From an uncultured Saprospiraceae bacterium (GTDB taxonomy: Bacteria > Bacteroidota > Bacteroidia > Chitinophagales > Saprospiraceae), in assembly GCA_937928045.1 (NCBI GenBank), contig CALFWO010000003.1, positions 1 through 64,000 on the forward strand: a stretch of 64,000 bases of DNA. The letters run 5' to 3'. The notes under the pieces were generated by a model. It saw only the letters and a program-made list of their open reading frames with translations. It ran no database searches and was not told the origin of the DNA. This document shows positions 56,540 through 64,000 of this stretch, piece by piece. The stretch's first letter is position 1, and every line of letters begins with the position of its first letter. A program made the position numbers and the translations under genes.

Positions 56540-56806
56540 ATGTCAGCAGAAGAAAAAATTGCATTAATTGATTCAGTAGAGAAAGCTTTGGATTCCATTC
56601 GGCCACACTTAGCTGTAGATGGTGGTAATATTGAGGTGGTTGACATTACTGACGATCTTAATGTAATGATCAAATGGTTAGGTAATTGCGAATCTTGTTC
56701 TATGTCTGCAATGACGATGCGTGCAGGAATTGAACAAACGATAAAAAGTAAAATCCCTCAAATCAACGGGGTAATGGCCATCAATGGCCTGAATGCAGCA
56801 ACATGA
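56540..56806 (+). CDS. NifU C-terminal domain (Nfu-type) Fe-S protein
   Basis: 88 residues from ATG 56540; an in-frame TTG at 56471 would add an unsupported extension. It consists of just the Nfu domain: [17 protein letters not shown] and the cluster-binding CxxC in [13 protein letters not shown], ending [11 protein letters not shown]. Nfu proteins carry [4Fe-4S] clusters to target enzymes. Placement beside mrp supports a shared Fe-S delivery task. Its TGA stop overlaps the ATG of pyrF by four bases (ATGA). Confidence 0.93.
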   Translation: MSAEEKIALIDSVEKALDSIRPHLAVDGGNIEVVDITDDLNVMIKWLGNCESCSMSAMTMRAGIEQTIKSKIPQINGVMAINGLNAAT

Positions 56807-57624
56807 AGCGAGCCGAATTAGTCCAGCAAATTTTAGCTAAGAAAAGTTTTTTGTGTGTAGGATTGGATACTGATCCTGAAAGAATTCCAACCCATCTTAA
56901 AGATGCAGAAGACCCGATCTTTGAATTCAACAAAGCCATCATCGATGCCACTAAAGCGTATTGCGTGGCTTACAAACCAAACCTGGCATTTTATGAGTCA
57001 CAAGGCGTAGCAGGTTGGGCTAGTTTGCAAAAGACGATCGATTATATTCCTAAAACGCATTTTACGATAGCTGATGCCAAACGCGGCGATATCGGAAATA
57101 CTTCTCGGATGTACGCAAAGGCGATGTTCGAAAACATGAGTTTTGACTCGATTACAGTGGCGCCATATATGGGAGTTGATTCCGTCCAACCATTTTTAGA
57201 GTTTGAAGAAAAATGGGTAATACTTTTAGCGTTGACTTCAAATAAGGGAAGCCAAGATTTCCAGATGGCAGGTCAAGATGGAGGAGCGCCGTTATATGAA
57301 AAGGTGCTTCGCACATCTCAATCATGGGGTACTACGGAAAATTTAATGTATGTGGTGGGTGCGACCCATCCAGACTACTTTAAGCTTATACGTAAAGCTG
57401 CACCAGATCATTTTCTATTGGTTCCTGGAATTGGAGCTCAAGGTGGAGATCTTTATGGCGTTTGTGAAAATGGCTTGAACGCTGATGTGGGATTATTGGT
57501 AAATTCCTCTCGGGGAATCATCTATGCAAGTCAAGAAGAAGACTTTGCTGAAGTCGCTGGTCAAAAAGCAAAAGAATTGGCCGATCAAATGGCCGATATC
57601 TTGGCTAAAAAGGGACTACTATAA
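56803..57624 (+). CDS. pyrF: Orotidine 5'-phosphate decarboxylase
   Basis: PyrF decarboxylates OMP to UMP, the last step of de novo UMP synthesis. 273 residues of the longer type 2 form: [21 protein letters not shown], catalytic Asp91-x-Lys93-x-x-Asp96 in [21 protein letters not shown] and [12 protein letters not shown]. It overlaps the Nfu gene by four bases, so the two are translationally coupled. It is followed by an interrupted zinc-ribbon gene. Confidence 0.96.
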   Translation: MKRAELVQQILAKKSFLCVGLDTDPERIPTHLKDAEDPIFEFNKAIIDATKAYCVAYKPNLAFYESQGVAGWASLQKTIDYIPKTHFTIADAKRGDIGNTSRMYAKAMFENMSFDSITVAPYMGVDSVQPFLEFEEKWVILLALTSNKGSQDFQMAGQDGGAPLYEKVLRTSQSWGTTENLMYVVGATHPDYFKLIRKAAPDHFLLVPGIGAQGGDLYGVCENGLNADVGLLVNSSRGIIYASQEEDFAEVAGQKAKELADQMADILAKKGLL

Positions 57625-57675
57625 ATCATTGTTTGCCTTTATTTTTTTGCATCTTTATCATAAATCTATTGAATT

Positions 57676-57921
57676 ATGAAAGGCACCGGTCAATGTCCGA
57701 AATGCGAATCCCATAACATTGTAGAACTCAAGGGAAATAAAATGCATCAAAGTACCCAATTGTTATTGAATAAATGGAGCACTTAAATTGCAGCCGTCGA
57801 TCATTTTATTTGTATCGATTGTGGCTTTTCTGAGCGCTATGTGAATTTGGATGATAAGGTGCAGAAGCATTTGAGTGCATTATTAAAAGAACAAGGTGGA
57901 GGTTTTGATGAATATGTTTAG
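57676..57921 (+). pseudogene. Zinc-ribbon protein gene interrupted by one in-frame stop
   Basis: From ATG 57676 the frame reads MKGTGQCPKCESHNIVEL..., 36 codons to LLNKWST, then TAA at 57784-57786, then continues IAAVDHFICIDCGFSERYV... for 45 codons to a TAG at 57919-57921. Both halves of a zinc ribbon are present (CPKC in the first half, CIDC in the second) at sensible spacing, with the reading frame kept across the stop. The simplest reading is a nonsense mutation; readthrough or sequence error are alternatives. It lies 51 bases after pyrF. The following 234 bases to the sigma factor gene show nothing further. Confidence 0.7.
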
Positions 57922-58155
57922 TAAGATTTAGGGAAAACATTGAAGGTGATCTGTGCCTATTTAATGGATCATTGTTTTAGTCGATCCGAGTTTGATTCGC
58001 ATTTGAAATAGTTAGATATCCATAATTCTAAACCGATCTCAGGGTTTATTTCTGAGCAAATTTCTATCTCGAGAAATAAAATTTAAAATAATTCCAACCT
58101 TTCCATTTCACATACATCTTTATAGTAGTGACCATTTGATATTTAGGGAAATTCG

Positions 58156-58701
58156 ATGATATCTAAAGAAAACCAACTGCTTATTAACAAAAGTCTATCG
58201 GGGAACCGGTTGGCTCAAGGAGATATCTATCGAAAGTATGTCAAGGCCATGTATCATATCGCAGTGCGTATGGTGGTGCAACCTTCCGTTGCTAAAGATC
58301 TAACTCAGGATGTTTTTGTCAAAGTATTCGAAGAGCTGGATCGATTCCGCGGAGAGTCAACACTTGGTGCCTGGATTAAAAGAATCACGATTAATGTGTG
58401 TTTGAATCATCTGCGCAGGAAGGGAATTCTTCAAATTGATGAATGGGATGACTCCGTATTGCAAGTGGCTGATGAGTCAAATGATATGATAGAAGAGATC
58501 GACATGAAAGTTGTTCACGACGCCATTAAGTCATTGCCGGTTGGAAGTCGAACTGTATTGACTTTGTATTTATTAGAAGGATATCGGCACAACGAAATTG
58601 CTGAAATTTTAGAAATATCAGTTTCTACTTCAAAGACTCAATACCGCAGAGGTAAACAGTTATTAAAAGAAAAATTAAAATCGATTTATCACAATGATTG
58701 A
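58156..58701 (+). CDS. ECF-type RNA polymerase sigma factor
   Basis: 181 residues. Region 2 (LTQDVFVKVFEELDRFRGEST and LGAWIKRITINVCLNHLRR) and region 4 (LPVGSRTVLTLYLLEGYRHNEIAEIL, STSKTQYRRGKQLLKEKL) are clear, with no region 3, so it belongs to the extracytoplasmic-function group. The next gene overlaps it by 8 bases and encodes a single-span membrane protein in the position of an anti-sigma factor; the third gene is a secreted protein. The three probably form one regulatory unit. ATG start at 58156. Confidence 0.93.
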   Translation: MISKENQLLINKSLSGNRLAQGDIYRKYVKAMYHIAVRMVVQPSVAKDLTQDVFVKVFEELDRFRGESTLGAWIKRITINVCLNHLRRKGILQIDEWDDSVLQVADESNDMIEEIDMKVVHDAIKSLPVGSRTVLTLYLLEGYRHNEIAEILEISVSTSKTQYRRGKQLLKEKLKSIYHND

Positions 58702-59233
58702 TTTAGAGAAATATATAAGAAGTCACCGATCCGAATTGGATGATATTGAGGACCTCAATATTGATGAAATGTGGGGTGACTTTAATGAACAGAATCGCCC
58801 GAAGTCTAAACGCAAGTATGGATTTTATTTGGCTGCGGCAATTGGAATAATTTTGATTGGAGTGGTGAGTGTTTTGTCTCAGAGACCCGTTTTGAATCAA
58901 GATGAAATAATCCATGAGAAGCTGACTCAAGCAGATCCTAGATTGGCGGAGGAGCAAATGGGATTAGTGAAAATGATCAGTGATCAAGGAGCGTTAATTG
59001 GTCAGATGGGAATTGAAGAAGCCGCTTTCCCAGAGTTGTTTCAGGAGCTAAAAGTGCTCGATAGTTTGCAACTGGAAGCGATGTCTGATCTTGAAAATTA
59101 CCAAGATCGAAAAAACCTTTGGAAAACATTATTAAGAAATTATAAAAGCAAAGCGCGCGTGCTTGAATTAATGATTTATGAATTTGATAAAAAAGAAAAT
59201 GAATTGAATTATGAAAGTTCTAAACAAATATAA
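58694..59233 (+). CDS. Membrane protein, probable anti-sigma factor
   Basis: 179 residues: an acidic cytoplasmic N terminus (residues 1-42, with DLNIDEMWGDFNEQ), one membrane helix (about 43-62, FYLAAAIGIILIGVVSVL) and a helical periplasmic domain. No standard zinc anti-sigma (HxxxCxxC) motif is present. The 8-base overlap with the ECF sigma gene and the topology support an anti-sigma role; this is inference from context. Its 3' end overlaps the next gene by 23 bases. Confidence 0.75.
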   Translation: MIDLEKYIRSHRSELDDIEDLNIDEMWGDFNEQNRPKSKRKYGFYLAAAIGIILIGVVSVLSQRPVLNQDEIIHEKLTQADPRLAEEQMGLVKMISDQGALIGQMGIEEAAFPELFQELKVLDSLQLEAMSDLENYQDRKNLWKTLLRNYKSKARVLELMIYEFDKKENELNYESSKQI

Positions 59234-60548
59234 TCTAGTATTAATGGTATTGCTTGGAGCAATTCCTTACCTCGCTTCGGCAAAGAAAACTATGCATGAA
59301 GAAACACGAGCGATTGAAAAATCTTTTGAGGTGAATAGTGAAAGCGAAGTTTTCTTTTATCATCGCAGAGGGCCATTAACAGTAAAGTATATCGATGGTA
59401 ATGAAGGTCGAATCGATGCTCAGATTACGGTAAAAGGTGAAGACGCAGCTGATGTTCAAACCTTATTGAATGCTATAGAAATAGGTATGGACCGTATTGG
59501 AAATCGAACAGAAATAAATACTGCCGATAATGTAAAATCATGGAGTAATTCCAATGGGATTTTTTGGTCAAAACACAAATTAGTTTTAAAGAATGGTATT
59601 GAAATTTCAACTAAAGTGGAACAGGTTTCAATCGTTGGTACCTTGTATCTTCCAAAAGTAAAATCGCTTTCTCTTACCGCAAAATACGATGATATTCTAA
59701 TAGATAGATGTGAAGCAGAAAAACTAAATGTTGATATTCATTCTGGAAAACTAAAAACCGGAATTATGGGGGCAGATACTTATGTTAAGATAAGGTATGG
59801 GAAACTGGATATGCAGCAATTGGGAAATTTAAAGTTGGAAAGCCACGATTCTAAAGGAACCATCGGTAACATTTTGAATCTAGATATTTCGGATAAATAC
59901 TCAGAATTCACAATTGGTAATTTAAATTCGTTGAATGCAACTTTACAGGATGGAGATTATAATATTGGTAATGTTGTCGGAGATGTTAATATTTCTGATA
60001 AATATTCTGAAATTCAAATAGGGAATGTAGGAAGCGGAGAGTGGAGTTTTCACGATTCAGATATCGTTGCACTAAACGCAGGAGACTTGAGGATCCGAAC
60101 GAAGTATACCAAGTTTAACATGAAAGCAATTAATTCAATAAAATTAAATGCGCATGATGATAATTTTATAATTCAAAGTGTTGGAGATTTAAAAATAGTC
60201 GAATCTAAGTATACGGAATATGTGATTAGAAAAATTCTGAGAAAATATGATGTGGACTATTCGCATGATGATGATTACGAAATCGAAGAAGCAGGAGCGG
60301 CATTGGAGTTAGTGGATTTTAATGGAAAGTATACCAACTTGCGAATGGCTTTACCTGAAGGAAAAGGATATGCTTTGAAAGGGAAACTAAGGTATGGTGA
60401 TTTGAAATATTCCAAGGAAGGCTTAAAAGAAAGTCGATATGTAAAAGATGGTGATAATTTTGAAATTGAAACAATTGCGGCCGATGGATCAAATTCCTTA
60501 AGTGTGAATATAGAAGCGCATGATTGCAGAATAAATTTGGAAAATTAA
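59211..60548 (+). CDS. Secreted DUF4097-like beta-helical protein
   Basis: 445 residues with signal peptide (NLVLMVLLGAIPYLASA). The mature part is built of short repeated strands of two alternating kinds: segments of the form KYSEFTIGN or KYSEIQIGN, and segments with paired Asp/His (LQDGDYNIGNV, HDSDIVAL). This is the layout of DUF4097/putative adhesin proteins that fold as a right-handed beta helix. As the third gene of the sigma/anti-sigma unit it may be a sensor input or an output protein in the periplasm. ATG 59211 overlaps the previous gene by 23 bases. Confidence 0.78.
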   Translation: MKVLNKYNLVLMVLLGAIPYLASAKKTMHEETRAIEKSFEVNSESEVFFYHRRGPLTVKYIDGNEGRIDAQITVKGEDAADVQTLLNAIEIGMDRIGNRTEINTADNVKSWSNSNGIFWSKHKLVLKNGIEISTKVEQVSIVGTLYLPKVKSLSLTAKYDDILIDRCEAEKLNVDIHSGKLKTGIMGADTYVKIRYGKLDMQQLGNLKLESHDSKGTIGNILNLDISDKYSEFTIGNLNSLNATLQDGDYNIGNVVGDVNISDKYSEIQIGNVGSGEWSFHDSDIVALNAGDLRIRTKYTKFNMKAINSIKLNAHDDNFIIQSVGDLKIVESKYTEYVIRKILRKYDVDYSHDDDYEIEEAGAALELVDFNGKYTNLRMALPEGKGYALKGKLRYGDLKYSKEGLKESRYVKDGDNFEIETIAADGSNSLSVNIEAHDCRINLEN

Positions 60549-60554
60549 AACATC

Positions 60555-60595
60555 AAATTGGATTGGTTAGAAACAATTTTTAACCAATCCAATTT
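60555..60595. terminator. Bidirectional terminator
   Basis: AAATTGGATTGGTTA (60555-60569) and TAACCAATCCAATTT (60581-60595) form a 15-bp perfect stem with an 11-base loop between the convergent DUF4097-like and DUF5916-like genes. Confidence 0.85.
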
Positions 60596-60608
60596 GTTTA
60601 GTTATTTC

Positions 60609-62810
60609 TTAATACCAATAATTGACCTTCAAAATTAGCGCCCGATTATTGGTTTGTATATTGCGCATATTAGGAATACCATTAAAAACATCATAGTTGT
60701 CAACAAAGACAAGAAACACATCAGACATAGGCGAGAAACGCCATTGCAAGCGGGAATTTATTCCCATGAATTCGTTTTGATCAACATATTGAAATAGGGT
60801 AGTCCAAAGCAAATTCGTATTAAATCCGATTTCTATTTTTCCTAAGAAAGCTGTGATGATTTCATTGCCGTAAGGATCAGGAAAATCTAATTTATTCCAT
60901 TGATAGCCCAAACCAAAATTTCCCCAAGGTTGTATTCTGAAATTAACATCGGCTTCTGCTCTGCTCAAATTACCATTGTAAAATCCACCAGTCTGTCCAC
61001 CTATTCCAAAGCTGATCATTTTCCGCTCATCAGAAGAATAATCTGCAGAAACATTCGCAAAGGTATAACGCTCTGCAGGAAGTGGTTCTCCTCCAGAAAC
61101 AAACCCAAAAGGAAACAATAGATCAATGTCATTTCGAGTAAATCCCACAGAAAATTCAGCAGTGTTTCTAAATGCAATAAAATAATTTAATTCGCTTTGT
61201 AGTTCATTAAAACTCCAATCCGGATTGGTATAGTACACATTGGTTAGTCCAACATTATGTCTGGTGATTTTACTATCCTTTGGCCTCATGGTATAACCGA
61301 CTCTTGCAATGTTATCATTGAAGCCAACTCTAATTGAAGTATCTCTTACCGCATCATAGTTTTCAATTCGCTGTACAAATCCCATGTCCGCAAAATAATT
61401 TTCTTGCACAGTAGCACTCGCTAGCACGATTTCCCAAGATGGATTTTGGAATTGAAATCCGTATGTGTAAAATCCTGTTTTTCCTTTGACATTATCTTTA
61501 AAGGAGTGGTGCATGCTCGCCCAAGAACTTATTTTTCCATCGTTGCTTACAAATCCAGCATCCAAGCTCGTATTTCTTCCAAAATCATTTTCAATAGTTT
61601 CAGCGCCATCAAATGCTTGGCGATTTAGAAACAAGCCTCGAACAAATGATCGCCCAAAGTTTTTTTGAACACTTAAAGCACTTTGATTTTGGGCCGCCGT
61701 ATTGTCACTTTTCAAGGAGTGAATATTCATTAATCCAATACGCGTGGTTTTGTCTATGTTTCCAGTTAATCTTGCGCCGTAAAGAATAGGCACGGCGTTT
61801 CTTCTGCTGTCTAAGCCGATCTTCCTGGAGAAAAAAGGTCTAGCGGCACTATAGCCAAAGTCCGAAAATAGATCTCCGTTTTCCAAAAAAAAAGTTCTTT
61901 TCTCTGGAAGGAAAATGTTGAACCGAGTCAAATTGGTTACGAGTTCATCCACTTCAATTTGAGAAAAATCCGGATTGAATGTTAAATCCAAATTTAAGGT
62001 TGGGCTAACAGAAACTCTTGCATCTAATCCTGCTGATGCTGCGAAGGTTGTAGCTTCTCCTTTTAGTTTGTTTACCGAGCCAGTAACAAAGGGAATTAAA
62101 TTGAAATTTCCTTTTTTAGGAGTAGGAGCGTTGTCAAAAACGAGTGCTCCGGCAAAGGCAACATCTGGCGGCCAAAAGGATTCAGGAACTGCTGTCCAAT
62201 TGTGGTATTCGTTTTCATTAATGTGATTTCGAACAAAGTTCATTCCCCATTCTTTCTCATTAGGACTGAATCTCAGAATTCGAAATGGGATCGCCATTTC
62301 CATAGACCAGAAATCGGGTTCTACATTTACGGCGCTGTACCATTTGTTACTCCAGTCACTATTGATGTCATCAGCAGATCTTAGTGCGTCCCATTGTTGG
62401 CCAGCAGCGGTTATTCCAAATAAAAATCCGTTGGTTCTGGTATTGAGGGGGTCGAGTACAATCGCAATTCCGTCATTGTCCCAATATTCGTCGCGCTTTA
62501 ATGTTTGGATAATAATATCTTCCTTCTGGAAACACTTTGCAGCGACGTAAAGATTGTCGTTGTCATAAGTCAACATGATCTCTGTCCTAGGATCTGCACC
62601 TTCTGCGAAGAAAGGAACCTTTTGCCAGAAGTCAGTACCGACATTTGCATTGACCCAAGCTTTTTCGTCTAGTCTCCCATCGATGACAATAGGAGTAGCA
62701 GTAGCATTAATTTCTAGGCGAAATATATCTTTGAAATCTTCAACTGCCGGCTGAGCGCAAAGATTTGTGAAAGCCAAAAGAAGTAATCCGAAGATCAGGA
62801 AATTTCGCAA
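60609..62810 (-). CDS. CBM9-like/DUF5916 outer-membrane protein
   Basis: 733 residues. Signal peptide MRNFLIFGLLLLAFTNLCAQ, then a carbohydrate-binding-module-9-like domain (about 30-235: PIVIDGRLDEKAW, LTYDNDNLYVAAKC, WSMEMAIPFRILRF), then a DUF5916 region (FNPDFSQIEVDE, NIFLPEKRTFFLEN) with many amphipathic strands that should form an outer-membrane barrel, ending in an aromatic (VNYWY). Function of the family is unknown; substrate binding at the surface has been suggested by the CBM9 domain. The initiation codon is TTG at 62810, since no ATG or GTG precedes the signal peptide in frame. Confidence 0.88.
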   Translation of the reverse strand: MRNFLIFGLLLLAFTNLCAQPAVEDFKDIFRLEINATATPIVIDGRLDEKAWVNANVGTDFWQKVPFFAEGADPRTEIMLTYDNDNLYVAAKCFQKEDIIIQTLKRDEYWDNDGIAIVLDPLNTRTNGFLFGITAAGQQWDALRSADDINSDWSNKWYSAVNVEPDFWSMEMAIPFRILRFSPNEKEWGMNFVRNHINENEYHNWTAVPESFWPPDVAFAGALVFDNAPTPKKGNFNLIPFVTGSVNKLKGEATTFAASAGLDARVSVSPTLNLDLTFNPDFSQIEVDELVTNLTRFNIFLPEKRTFFLENGDLFSDFGYSAARPFFSRKIGLDSRRNAVPILYGARLTGNIDKTTRIGLMNIHSLKSDNTAAQNQSALSVQKNFGRSFVRGLFLNRQAFDGAETIENDFGRNTSLDAGFVSNDGKISSWASMHHSFKDNVKGKTGFYTYGFQFQNPSWEIVLASATVQENYFADMGFVQRIENYDAVRDTSIRVGFNDNIARVGYTMRPKDSKITRHNVGLTNVYYTNPDWSFNELQSELNYFIAFRNTAEFSVGFTRNDIDLLFPFGFVSGGEPLPAERYTFANVSADYSSDERKMISFGIGGQTGGFYNGNLSRAEADVNFRIQPWGNFGLGYQWNKLDFPDPYGNEIITAFLGKIEIGFNTNLLWTTLFQYVDQNEFMGINSRLQWRFSPMSDVFLVFVDNYDVFNGIPNMRNIQTNNRALILKVNYWY

Positions 62811-62888
62811 AACAATGGGTTTTTGATTGTCTGTCTGAACTTGTATAACCCATTTAGCGGCATATAAGTTTCCTCTGTAATGAGATAT

Positions 62889-63872
62889 TTACATCGCCAA
62901 AATCTCAGCCATTCTTAGCAGGTCAGACTCTGGTGCCTTAGGTGTTTTAATAGCCTTCGCTAGCGGCGTATAAGAAATCTTATTATTCATCTCGCCAACC
63001 ATGACATTTGTCTTTCCGGCTAATAAAGCTTCAACTGCGGCAAAACCTAATCTACTTGCCAGTACCCGATCCGCAGCAGTAGGAGAGCCACCGCGTTGGA
63101 GATGTCCAATAATGGCCACCTTGGTATCATAGTGATCAAACTTGTTTTTCACTTCTTCTGCAATTTTCATCGCTCCACCTCCGGGATTTCCTTCCGCCAC
63201 AATCACCAAACTGAATAATTTTTTACGTCGAGCGCCGATTTTGAGATGATTGATCAAATCGTCGACATTGCCTTCTCTTTCTGGAATTAGAATCGAACCT
63301 GCTCCAGAGCCAATTCCTGTATTTAATGCGATAAATCCAGAATCGCGACCCATGACTTCAACAAAGAAAAGCCGATTATGCGAATCCGCAGTGTCCCTAA
63401 TTTTATCAACAGCTTCCACAGCAGTATTAATTGCGGTATCAAATCCTATGGTGTAATCCGTACCGGCTAAATCATTATCTATGGTACCTGGAATTCCAAT
63501 GAAAGGAATGTTGTGTTCTTTAGAAAAAATGTCGGCTCCAGTAAAAGTTCCATTTCCTCCTATGGCAATACAAGCATCGATGTCGCTAGCTACCAATGAT
63601 TCATATGCTGTCTTTCGACCTTCTTTGGTCATGAATTCCATTGATCTTGCAGTTTTCAAGATTGTACCTCCACGATGGATAATATTACCCACATCTTTTC
63701 GCTCCAATCTTTTAAATTGACATTTTATCATTCCATCATACCCACGATTGATTCCGTAAATGTGAAGATCATGAAAAGTGGCTGTTCTCACAACGGCTCT
63801 TATTGCTGCGTTCATTCCTGGTGCATCGCCGCCTGATGTAAATACTGCAATTCTTTTAATATCGCTTGACAT
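62889..63872 (-). CDS. pfkA: 6-phosphofructokinase
   Basis: PfkA phosphorylates fructose 6-phosphate to the 1,6-bisphosphate, the committed step of glycolysis. 327 residues: FTSGGDAPGMNAAIRAV, PGTIDNDLAGTDYTIGFDTA (catalytic Asp132 and Asp134), MGRDSGFIAL, GHLQRGGSPTAADR. The gatekeeper residues (Gly108 and the Gly in PGTIDND) are those of ATP-dependent rather than pyrophosphate-dependent enzymes. The expected GGDG of the ATP loop is GGNG here (Asn107 replaces the Asp that coordinates Mg-ATP; E. coli Asp103). ATG 63872 is the start. The upstream gene on the same strand ends 22 bases before it. Confidence 0.94.
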   Translation of the reverse strand: MSSDIKRIAVFTSGGDAPGMNAAIRAVVRTATFHDLHIYGINRGYDGMIKCQFKRLERKDVGNIIHRGGTILKTARSMEFMTKEGRKTAYESLVASDIDACIAIGGNGTFTGADIFSKEHNIPFIGIPGTIDNDLAGTDYTIGFDTAINTAVEAVDKIRDTADSHNRLFFVEVMGRDSGFIALNTGIGSGAGSILIPEREGNVDDLINHLKIGARRKKLFSLVIVAEGNPGGGAMKIAEEVKNKFDHYDTKVAIIGHLQRGGSPTAADRVLASRLGFAAVEALLAGKTNVMVGEMNNKISYTPLAKAIKTPKAPESDLLRMAEILAM

Positions 63873-63894
63873 ACTTTTTAAATTATAGTGCTTT

Positions 63895-64000
63895 CTAATC
63901 TTTGTTCAAATGAAATTTCACTAAACCATCAATTGGTCGTTGAATAATGTTACCTAATTCCAGATCAATCTTTTGAAGCTCTTCAGCCAACAAAGAAGAA
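63895..64000 (-). CDS. C-terminal end of an unidentified gene (partial)
   Basis: On the minus strand the last 105 bases form an open frame running in from beyond the window and stopping at TAG (63895-63897). Its 34 visible residues contain AEELQKIDLELGNIIQRP and end LVKFHLNKD. The fragment is too short to name. The stop is 22 bases before the pfkA start, so the two genes are probably cotranscribed. Confidence 0.5.
   Translation of the reverse strand, partial: SSLLAEELQKIDLELGNIIQRPIDGLVKFHLNKD

Noticed and set aside
57922-58155. Short open frame of about 23 codons beginning TTG between the zinc-ribbon remnant and the sigma factor gene
   Set aside because: Too short, no start signal, no recognisable motif; nothing supports a gene.

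Overview
The window is a low-GC (about 40% by eye), gene-dense chromosomal stretch from a member of the Bacteroidota, most likely a Saprospiria/Saprospiraceae-type marine or activated-sludge bacterium. The evidence is: large secreted proteins ending in type IX secretion sorting domains of both kinds (the 'PNP' type A domain and the gliding-motility CHU_C type B domain), SprB and PKD repeats, Bacteroidota-style -7 boxes (TAnnTTTG) before several genes, a 300-residue NusB, a Mrp ATPase without the usual CxxC, and a LytS/LytTR two-component pair. No tRNA, rRNA, CRISPR array, phage or insertion sequence was found.

Layout. 1-984: AT-rich DNA without a convincing gene, holding a C-rich island. 985-5773: Spo0M-like protein, TPR lipoprotein, DNA photolyase, then two coupled crotonases that look like the two auxiliary isomerases of unsaturated fatty-acid oxidation. 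5939-21353: three giant surface proteins (SprB-type with type A signal; two tandem PKD paralogues with CHU_C type B signal) with coaE between them. 21356-31602: YigZ, a DoxX/MauE-like membrane protein, NusB, a minus-strand envelope trio (FtsX-like permease, OmpA protein, small coiled-coil membrane protein), GuaA, a PBP1-fold lipoprotein, a TrmH-family methyltransferase and an alpha/beta hydrolase. 31686-38169: SMC, a small hypothetical, a 2-hydroxyacid dehydrogenase and a conserved-looking helical protein. 38404-44454: a dockerin/cohesin-like secreted protein, an RhlE-type helicase and the LytTR regulator/kinase pair. 44619-49376: a pterin pair (PTPS family plus FolE), FabD, YqgE and an ABC-F ATPase. 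49542-50746: an orphan AAA ATPase and a decayed gene. 50751-55109: an overlapping minus-strand operon of a RibF-glycosyltransferase fusion, an RluA pseudouridine synthase and an ArnT-like glycosyltransferase. 55247-57921: Mrp, a NifU-type Fe-S protein, PyrF and an interrupted zinc-ribbon gene. 58156-60548: ECF sigma factor, membrane anti-sigma candidate and secreted DUF4097-like protein. 60609-64000: a CBM9/DUF5916 outer-membrane protein, PfkA and the end of one more gene.

The most unusual items are the single open reading frame joining a complete bifunctional riboflavin kinase/FAD synthetase to a family-2 glycosyltransferase, with a run of nine adenines at the joint; the PTPS-family enzyme with the C-x5-HGH spacing of pyruvoyl-tetrahydropterin synthases next to folE; PfkA with Asn where the Mg-ATP-binding Asp of the GGDG loop is expected; a zinc-ribbon gene split by one in-frame stop; and a 92-bp inverted-repeat element between fabD and yqgE. 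All functional calls come from motif recognition by eye; no database search was run.
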